Assembly: GCF_900699765.1 (NCBI RefSeq)
Contig: NZ_CAADHO010000005.1
Coordinates: forward strand, 310,001 to 374,000
Reading direction: 5' to 3'
Source: Desulfoluna butyratoxydans
GTDB lineage: Bacteria; Desulfobacterota; Desulfobacteria; Desulfobacterales; Desulfolunaceae
DNA length: 64,000 bases
The notes below the pieces were generated by a model that saw only the letters and a list, made by a program, of their open reading frames with translations, was not told where the DNA came from and did no database searches. Shown here piece after piece: positions 58,248 through 64,000 of the stretch. The translations under genes were made by a program, and so were the position numbers. Every line of letters starts with the position of its first letter. Within the stretch, counting starts at the first letter, position 1.

Positions 58248-61058
58248 ATGAACAATCCCACAACCGACACCACCCTGCTCTCCAACCCCCAGGAGGCTTT
58301 CCAGACCCTGGCGTCGGGGGGCAATCTCTTCATCATCAGCGTGCTGGACGAGGTATCCCTGGGCAAAGGCACGGACATCGGCGACGACCTCACCGCCTAC
58401 GACCATGTCTATCTCTACGGCCAGGGATGCCTCCTGAGCCAATCCGTCAAGCTCAAGAACAGCCTGTTCTCCCTGCAAAGCCTCACCACTACCGGTCAGG
58501 GACTCTTCGACCTCTCCGGCAAACCGGGCACCAGCCCGGACACCCCCAACCAGAACCCCAATGAAAAAGGACAATCCGGAGGGCCTGGGGGGCCCGGCGG
58601 CACCTTTCGCCTCTATCTCCAGAACGTGGCCGACAACCGGCTGAACTTCAAGGTGTCTGTTGCGGGCGGAGCCGGAGGCGACGGGCAGCAGGGCAAAATC
58701 AACACCGACGGGGGAGATGGGGGGAACGGAGGAAACGGCGGCACAGCGGAGGTCCTGGTGGGCCTCAGCTGCTGCGACCTCCTGGACAACCTCCGGGCAG
58801 TCGCCGGGCTGGACAGCCTTGCCCGGCGGCACGTGGCCCTGACCCCCATCATCGGTGCCTACAAAGCGGACTCCCAATGGGCGTCATTGATTCCCCTGCT
58901 CACCAAAGCGGCCCGGGCCAAGAGCCTGGACGACTCCACACATGCCCTTGAAGCCGTTGCCGCTCAGCTGGCATCCATGGACTCCCAGTTCGACAACACC
59001 CTCCACGGCAACCTGGTGGTCAACGGCGGGGCCTACGGCACCTACGGCCAGGGCAAAACCCCGGGAACCAACGGCTCCCCGGGATCCCCGGGAAGCAAAA
59101 GCCTCTTTACCTTTGGCCGACTCTCCCAGCTGGACTGGGAAAAGGGGCACACCGCCCCGGGATTTTTCGTCCATCCCAGCCAGGTGAGCCGCCTCATGGA
59201 CAAAGCCAGGCTCACCTATTGGACCATGGACCCTGTGGGCCGCCCTCAGTCTGTCACCGACACCATGGTCCTGTTTCAGCAGATCGAGGAAAAAACCGCG
59301 CCCTTTGCCGACGCCACCCCGGAAAACAAGGCCCTGCGTTCCTATTACACGGCCCATGAAACCGAGTACGGTGCCCTGGGGTCGGTGCAGCAGCTCCAGA
59401 GCCTCCATGCCCAGGCGGTCAACGCCCTGCTGCAGATCAAACAGGGCCAGGACCTCTTCGGGTTTGCCGCGGACCACGTGCCCCTGGTCTCCTTTAACAG
59501 CCTCTTTCAAACCCTGGATGAGCTCATGGCCAACTTCAGCCTCATCCAGACCGCCTACGACGACTACTTTGCCAAATTGAAAGAAAAAAAAGCGAAGATC
59601 GCATCGGTGGTCACCACCCGGCAGAAAAACGAAGCCCTCATCAGCAACGCCAAAAGCCAGATCCGAATGCTGAAAGTCCTTCTTATCAAGCAGGCGGGGG
59701 TCATCGACAGCTACCAGAGCATCCTGCCGACCCTGAAAAAGAAGGTGACGGACCTCCTCAAAACCTTTGAGACCAAGGTCAAGGACCACTTTGACTTCAA
59801 CTTCGACAGCTTCCTTCAGAACATGAGCATGGTGGCTTTTGCCCCGGAGTCCAAGTTCATGGCATTGACCCAGGGGGCCGAATTTCTTCACAACTCCCTG
59901 TCCAAGGTCACGGACAGCCGGGGGATTGCGGTGAACAAGGCCTACCTGGTGGACGAAATTCAGACGGTGCAGTCCAGCGTCAAAGGGTTGCAGGAGGGCT
60001 ACGAAGCCTTAGACGACGGCACCCTGAAACCCGACGACCCGGGCGGGGCCAAGCTCATGGCCGAAGAGCAGCAGTTCCAGACGTTCTTCAATGACTTCAA
60101 GGACCAGTTCCCCGACGATCTTAAGGAGTTGAAAAAGGCCTTCGACGCCTATATCCAGAAGGTCCAGGAGAGAAACAACCACATTCTCCAGTACAACGCC
60201 CAGGTCATTGTCGCCTTGAAGAACCACCAGCTCATCGACAGCCTCACCGCTGAAGACGCCACCTACACCGCCAAGGTCCTCTCCACCATGGACCCTTCCC
60301 TCCCCGACATGGTCAGCTTCATGGCCCGAACCTATTACACGGCCCGGCAGCAGATCATGGAGTTCATGGACCTGACCCAGCAGGCCTACAGGTTCTGGGC
60401 CCTGTCTGACGCTGAGATCATCAGCAGCACCTTTTCAGGCAACCTGCCCACCCTCAATGCCTCCGTCCTGCTGGCTGCAAAAAGCGACCTGCTGACCAAG
60501 ACAGACAAGGCCCTGGAACACTTTGGTTCCAATGCCCAGCACTTCCCGGACAAACCCGGCCAGCAAGGGCTGGTGGTTACGGTGGGCCAGGGGGAGCGCT
60601 CGGTGCTGCAGTACCTGAACCTCATGACGGTCTCCCTTAACGCCCCCAGCCTTACCACCGGCAAGGCCGACAGCGTCTTTGCGGGCATGTGTGATGTCCG
60701 CATCTCCCGCGTGCGGCTCTGGCTGGACGGCGTCAAAACAGATGGGAAGACCCTCAGCATCCACATCACCCACACCGGCAGGGAAGAGATCTACGACCAG
60801 GCGAACAACCGCTTCACCTTCAGCCATGAACCCGTCACCAAGCTGTTCACCTACAACCTCACAACAAAAGAGATATTTGAAGACGCCAACTTCGGGATGG
60901 AACAAAACGCAGACCATGGGCCAAACGAATATGCGGCCCTGGGCCCCTTTACCCAGTGGCAGTTCAAAATCGATCCCGCCCTGAACCCGGGCCTGGACCT
61001 TTCGGGACTCAGCGCGGCCCGCATCGAATTCCACGGCACCAACTACGCCTTTGCCTGA
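58248..61058 (+). CDS. 936-residue Tc-toxin A-like protein with glycine-rich blocks
   Basis: No signal peptide. Residues about 92-168 and 255-285 are Gly-rich, collagen-like blocks (GGPGGPGGTF, GGDGGNGGNGG, TNGSPGSPGSK). Residues about 360-760 are mostly helical with coiled coils; a segment before the C-terminal domain (MARTYYTARQQIMEFMDLTQ, then QAYRFWALSD) mirrors the helix that precedes the C-terminal beta domain of TcA subunits. The last 150 residues are beta-rich and end FTQWQFKIDPALNPGLDLSG then SAARIEFHGTNYAFA, like the TcA C-terminus. TcA proteins are pentameric pore-formers of over 2,000 residues, so this is much smaller. Coupled to the upstream gene and followed by a strong terminator. 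Confidence 0.6.
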   Translation: MNNPTTDTTLLSNPQEAFQTLASGGNLFIISVLDEVSLGKGTDIGDDLTAYDHVYLYGQGCLLSQSVKLKNSLFSLQSLTTTGQGLFDLSGKPGTSPDTPNQNPNEKGQSGGPGGPGGTFRLYLQNVADNRLNFKVSVAGGAGGDGQQGKINTDGGDGGNGGNGGTAEVLVGLSCCDLLDNLRAVAGLDSLARRHVALTPIIGAYKADSQWASLIPLLTKAARAKSLDDSTHALEAVAAQLASMDSQFDNTLHGNLVVNGGAYGTYGQGKTPGTNGSPGSPGSKSLFTFGRLSQLDWEKGHTAPGFFVHPSQVSRLMDKARLTYWTMDPVGRPQSVTDTMVLFQQIEEKTAPFADATPENKALRSYYTAHETEYGALGSVQQLQSLHAQAVNALLQIKQGQDLFGFAADHVPLVSFNSLFQTLDELMANFSLIQTAYDDYFAKLKEKKAKIASVVTTRQKNEALISNAKSQIRMLKVLLIKQAGVIDSYQSILPTLKKKVTDLLKTFETKVKDHFDFNFDSFLQNMSMVAFAPESKFMALTQGAEFLHNSLSKVTDSRGIAVNKAYLVDEIQTVQSSVKGLQEGYEALDDGTLKPDDPGGAKLMAEEQQFQTFFNDFKDQFPDDLKELKKAFDAYIQKVQERNNHILQYNAQVIVALKNHQLIDSLTAEDATYTAKVLSTMDPSLPDMVSFMARTYYTARQQIMEFMDLTQQAYRFWALSDAEIISSTFSGNLPTLNASVLLAAKSDLLTKTDKALEHFGSNAQHFPDKPGQQGLVVTVGQGERSVLQYLNLMTVSLNAPSLTTGKADSVFAGMCDVRISRVRLWLDGVKTDGKTLSIHITHTGREEIYDQANNRFTFSHEPVTKLFTYNLTTKEIFEDANFGMEQNADHGPNEYAALGPFTQWQFKIDPALNPGLDLSGLSAARIEFHGTNYAFA

Positions 61059-61075
61059 ACCGACCATGCCCTTAT

Positions 61076-61121
61076 AAACACACATGGCCCCGGGACATAC
61101 CTCCCGGGGCCATGTGTGTTT
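61076..61121 (+). terminator. Strong intrinsic terminator of the toxin-like operon
   Basis: Perfect 20-bp arms (61076-61095 and 61102-61121) with a 6-base loop, GC core CCCCGGG, ending in TTT. It also faces the convergent hydrolase gene and could work in both directions. Confidence 0.92.
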
Positions 61122-61155
61122 CATCCAAAACCAATCCGTCCGGACAGCGCTTGTG

Positions 61156-62064
61156 TCATGAACCGGCCACAGACTCAAGTTCCGATGCCAGGATCCCCTC
61201 GGGTCCCAGGGAATGGCACATGTATCTGTCGAATCCCCGTTCTGTTTCCATGAGGTTGCGCCCCAGGGAGACCTTCCAGATCTTTTCCAGTTCAGGGTCT
61301 GTGGTCAGATAAATGGTTCTTTCCCGGGGCAGGCACACCATGGAGCACAGGGTCCTACACCCCGGATCATCACATACCGCCTGCCTCAGCAAGTCGAACC
61401 CCCGGGACACACCGAAGGCTTGCTTATGCGCCGCAAGGTAAGCATGGGCCCTGCGGTAGCGTTCCGCCCCGACGCCCACCACATCCGCAAGGGGCTTATG
61501 GGCCATGGCGTGATTTGAAAAATTGGCCATGACCAGATAATCCCCGTCCATCTCGGTGATGACGTGCTCTCTGTTATCCGTCTCCGTAACCATGGCATGG
61601 CCGTCCACATCGGCAAAAAGGTTGTGCACGGACGGCCCTGTGAACTGAACCCACCTTTTTGACGAAATCAGGCGCCGGACCTCGTCCACCCGGCCACAGG
61701 AAGCCAGGGCATCGTATTGATCCCCGATATACCCATCCTCCTCCCCCAAGCTCTCCACGCCATTCACATAGGGTTCGATCTCCTGACAGGAGCAGAAAAG
61801 ACCCCGGTCGTTCATGCCGCAGGTTTTGGCGAAGTGGTTCCTGAACATCGGGTCGTTCTGGGTTTTCTCATAGAGAAAAGCCAGATGAAACACGTTCATG
61901 CCGCCACGGGATTCGATGAGAAATTTCAACGGGATTGGAAAATAGTCAAAATTCATTCCATAGACGATCTGTTCGCCATACACGGCAAAACCCGTGCACG
62001 CGCACGCCAATGGCACCCAGCAGAAAACCAACAAGAGTGATAAAAGAGAGATTTTGAGTTTCAT
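61156..62064 (-). CDS. Exported Ntn-hydrolase of the linear-amide C-N hydrolase type
   Basis: 302 residues. Signal peptide about 1-22 (KISLLSLLLVFCWVPLACA) directly followed by CTGFAVYG, so cleavage exposes the nucleophilic Cys, as in choloylglycine-hydrolase/acyltransferase-like enzymes. The family segments YGMNFDYFP (catalytic Asp/Asn region) and GMNDRGLFCSCQE follow, with many extra cysteines for a periplasmic protein. Probably hydrolyses an amide-linked acyl group or similar; substrate unknown. It is convergent with the toxin-like operon and downstream of the DsrE-like gene. Confidence 0.85.
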   Translation of the reverse strand: MKLKISLLSLLLVFCWVPLACACTGFAVYGEQIVYGMNFDYFPIPLKFLIESRGGMNVFHLAFLYEKTQNDPMFRNHFAKTCGMNDRGLFCSCQEIEPYVNGVESLGEEDGYIGDQYDALASCGRVDEVRRLISSKRWVQFTGPSVHNLFADVDGHAMVTETDNREHVITEMDGDYLVMANFSNHAMAHKPLADVVGVGAERYRRAHAYLAAHKQAFGVSRGFDLLRQAVCDDPGCRTLCSMVCLPRERTIYLTTDPELEKIWKVSLGRNLMETERGFDRYMCHSLGPEGILASELESVAGS

Positions 62065-62104
62065 CTCTCCTTCATCGCATGTTTTCTCTCATTTCAAAAG
62101 CCTG

Positions 62105-62548
62105 CTAATAATCGAGGGTCACAATGCGTCCCTTGGTAAAGGTAAAAAAGGTCTGCTTGTCGGCAACACGAACCCCGTCAATCAGGTCGTCCTTGCTCTT
62201 CCCAGCCGCCTTGAGGCACCCCGGGCAGGCCATGAGGACCGCATTCTTGTCCATGAGCGCTTTCAGGGCCGCTTTCGAGGACGGAAAATGGGAAAAGGTG
62301 ACCTCTTCGGCATCCTGCAGAACGGCCTCCACGCCCTTGATGTCGAAATAGACGAGGACATCCTTGTCATCTGCCATGATGCTGGCCATGTTCAAGGCCA
62401 TCAGCAGCCTGTGGGGGGCGTCCGCACCGTGGCTGATGTGAAGAAAGACACCGTCCCTGGGAGCTTCGGCACCCCCCTGGCATCCAACGCCGAACCAGGC
62501 CAGCCCGACAAACAGAAGTGTGGACAAAAACACGCTCAGCTTTTTCAT
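62105..62548 (-). CDS. DsrE-like exported lipoprotein
   Basis: 147 residues. Signal with a lipobox-like end (LAWFGVGCQG), then a DsrE/YchN-type fold (GVFLHISHGADAPHRLLMAL, DVLVYFDIKGVEAVL, NAVLMACPGCLKAAG). The Cys pair ACPGC lies where sulfur-relay DsrE proteins keep their active Cys. An exported DsrE domain suggests thiol or sulfur handling in the periplasm. The ATG at 62548 follows GGAGG. Confidence 0.82.
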   Translation of the reverse strand: MKKLSVFLSTLLFVGLAWFGVGCQGGAEAPRDGVFLHISHGADAPHRLLMALNMASIMADDKDVLVYFDIKGVEAVLQDAEEVTFSHFPSSKAALKALMDKNAVLMACPGCLKAAGKSKDDLIDGVRVADKQTFFTFTKGRIVTLDY

Positions 62549-62928
62549 TTTTTCCTCCATTACGGTTTAACGGTTGGCAGTCTGAAACAGATCGACATAT
62601 CCGAAGGGCAGGCAGAAGGGCCCGACAAAGGAAACCGGAGTGCATGCCACAACGGTTCAAAAGAAAAACAGGGAATGGTAGTGATTTCATGGAAAGGAAA
62701 GCTGGGATTTGTCCCGCGCCGGATCACGGCATATCGGCACCGGTCAATCGTCGAGGCAATTTTAATACCCCAGGCCTCAAAAAGAAAGGACAATATGCCA
62801 TAACACACCGTGACATCGAAACAAAACCCTCAGGAACCGGCACAAAAAAAATATGGCCGGAGGAGATGCCCCCCGGCCATGGGTATACTGTCACTCACGA
62901 TTTTCTACGCGTTACAAAGGCAATCCCA
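62549..62928. other. Gap with the terminator of the selenoprotein gene
   Basis: 380 bp between the DsrE-like gene and the Fe-S protein, both on the minus strand. It holds the terminator at 62843-62880 and presumably the DsrE-like promoter. No gene seen. Confidence 0.45.
62843..62880 (-). terminator. Intrinsic terminator after the selenocysteine CCG-domain gene
   Basis: ATGGCCGG (62853-62860) pairs with CCGGCCAT (62873-62880); on the minus strand the stem is followed by ATATTTTTTTTG. It lies about 50 bp after the stop at 62929. Confidence 0.88.
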
Positions 62929-64000
62929 TCAACCCGGATCAGGAAGGTTCACCTCCTGGAGGTCTTCGCCCAGGTGAATCCGCTCGGTGCTGCCCAGAAC
63001 GCCCAGGGCAAGGGCCAGGATGGTCCAGGCATGGACTGCGTGGTACCCGCCCCCGAAGTGCTCACCCAGCTCGTGGATCTGGGCGTGGCAGTTGTGACAG
63101 CCGGTGACGCAGTAGGTGGCCTGTGTTTTCTTTATCTGCAGGTCCTTGATCTGTCCGTAGGCAAGCCGCTGATCCTTGTAGCCGGACTGCAGGAACCCGC
63201 CGCCTCCGCCACAGCAGAAATTGTTTGATTTATTGGGATACATATCCACGAAATTATCTTCCCCCACGCACGATTTCACCACAAACCGCATATCATCGGC
63301 AGCAGGATCCCCAAAGGATTTCCGAACGATCTGGCAAGGATCCTGAAGGGTAAATTTAATCTTGAGCTCATCGTTCCAGCTGGGATCCGGCTTGAGCTTT
63401 CCTTCGCGGATCCACCGGGCATACATGGTGTACATGGTCTCGACCTTGAAGTTGTGAGGAATCTTGAATTTGTCCAGTCCTACCAGGACTGCAAAAGTGA
63501 TGTGCCCTCACTCTGTGTTCAAGAATGTCTTGCACCCCAGCTCCTCGCACTGCCGGGCGCTGCGCTCGGTGAGCTCTTTCCACCCGGCGTCGTCGGCCAT
63601 GAACATGCAGTAGTTCTCGGCGGCCCAGCCGGAGCTGCCGTAGGTCCAGTCCACCCCGGCAAGGTTAAGGATTTTCCACAAAGGCCCCATCTCCTCGGGC
63701 TCGATCATGGGCTCCCTGGAGTTCTGGTTGATAAAATACTCGGCCCCTTTCTTGTCGATGGGGGCTTCAAGGTTCCGTTCTTCCCAGATGGGATACTCCT
63801 CCTTGATCTCGTCGAGGATATCCTCCACCACAAAGGCGAAATCCTCCTGGGTGCAGCCCATGGCGCTGTTGGTGGGCTTGGCCAGGGCCATGTCGCAGGA
63901 GCCCAGGATGCCCTTGGGCATCTCGTCGCGAGGCCGCAGCCTCCGGGCGTTGAAGACGAGCTGAGGGATGTTGATCTCCATGGGACAGGCATGCACACAC
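62929..64000 (-). CDS. CCG-domain Fe-S oxidoreductase (HdrD/DsrK-like) with in-frame UGA selenocysteine; 5' end outside window
   Basis: One gene read through the TGA at 63510-63508. It enters the window in a ferredoxin-type motif (CVHACP). After about 160 codons comes FLNTE-UGA-GHITFAVLVGL, where relatives have ECGH, so U replaces the first Cys of the first CCG motif. The frame then continues with LQDPCQIVRK, NNFCCGGGGGF and CVTGCHNCHAQI. A hairpin 16 nt after the UGA supports selenocysteine insertion. Such proteins pass electrons from ferredoxin-like clusters to a CCG [4Fe-4S] site acting on disulfides or quinones (heterodisulfide reductase, DsrMKJOP and Tmc complexes). The alternative, two genes with the second starting at 63435, would destroy the conserved domain. 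Confidence 0.82.
63475..63510 (-). promoter_or_regulatory. UGA codon and candidate bacterial SECIS hairpin
   Basis: On the gene strand TGA is followed after 16 nt by CAGTCC, loop TGGTA, GGACTG: a perfect 6-bp stem with a GGU-containing apical loop, at the distance used by bacterial SECIS elements (loop G about 24 nt after UGA). It lies inside the coding sequence, as required in bacteria. Confidence 0.75.

Noticed and set aside
60594..60601. GAGCGCTC, core of the TetR-type operator
   Set aside because: Inside a coding sequence and without the flanking TGA and TCA; the same applies to the copy at 52409-52416.
63435..63510. Interpretation of the TGA at 63510-63508 as a true stop, a pseudogene or two adjacent genes
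   Set aside because: The frame is intact on both sides, the TGA replaces a conserved Cys, and a SECIS-like hairpin follows at the right distance.

Overview
The window is a GC-rich chromosomal segment that reads like a Desulfobacterota (deltaproteobacterial) anaerobe, most likely a marine sulfate reducer or organohalide respirer of the Desulfoluna type. Three things suggest this: a complete methylmalonyl-CoA/succinate/malate carbon pathway, a reductive dehalogenase locus under sigma-54 control, and a CCG-domain (HdrD/DsrK-like) Fe-S protein with an in-frame UGA read as selenocysteine. The genus is inferred from gene content only. I saw no tRNA, rRNA, CRISPR array, phage or intact transposase gene.

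Layout. 0-3.2 kb: a type I secretion pair (HlyB-like ABC exporter, HlyD-like adaptor cut by the window edge). 4.4-8.5 kb: methylmalonyl-CoA epimerase, mutase and MeaB, behind a promoter with a TetR-type operator. 8.9-18.8 kb: OmpA-like protein, bacterioferritin, M20 peptidase, a secreted matrixin-like protease with a small exported partner, a long acetyl-CoA hydrolase/transferase-family protein, and a glycosyltransferase with a 55-residue membrane protein. 19-22.4 kb: DNA repair genes (class II photolyase, Tag, MutY). 23.2-33.1 kb: a DMT transporter, NAD-malic enzyme and a TetR-sucCD-sdhCAB operon whose promoter carries the same operator as the mutase operon.

33.2-39.8 kb: the dehalogenase locus, consisting of a divergent sigma-54 activator, an upstream inverted repeat, a consensus -24/-12 promoter, then TPR protein, RdhA, RdhB, a NosR-like RdhC, a 72-residue membrane protein and a DoxX-like protein. 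40.3-42.6 kb: a second DMT transporter and an HxlR-regulated flavoprotein. 42.6-51.0 kb: an RND efflux operon whose outer-membrane gene is fused to a periplasmic binding-protein domain, followed by a Kef-type antiporter. 51.7-54.0 kb: a rhodanese-YceI fusion without the rhodanese cysteine, a small cysteine-rich unknown and an ICMT-like methyltransferase.

54.8-61.1 kb: the most unusual locus, a three-gene operon closed by a strong terminator. It encodes a P47/TULIP-like protein, a protein with a possible RES/ADP-ribosyltransferase-like head and a coiled-coil tail, and a 936-residue protein with glycine-rich blocks, a helical core and a C-terminus resembling Tc-toxin A subunits. 61.2-64.0 kb: an exported Ntn-hydrolase, a DsrE-like lipoprotein and the selenocysteine CCG-domain protein, cut by the window end.

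Two dispersed repeat families sit in the gaps, including inside the sdh and RND operons: family A has CCCGGATATTTCATGAG ends, and family B has CCTCCGGCGGCGAGGTG ends with internal hairpins. The sucCD, sdhCAB, malic enzyme and mutase/epimerase genes together form the classical succinate/methylmalonyl-CoA route for propionate oxidation or its reverse, and the shared operator suggests one repressor coordinates both halves.
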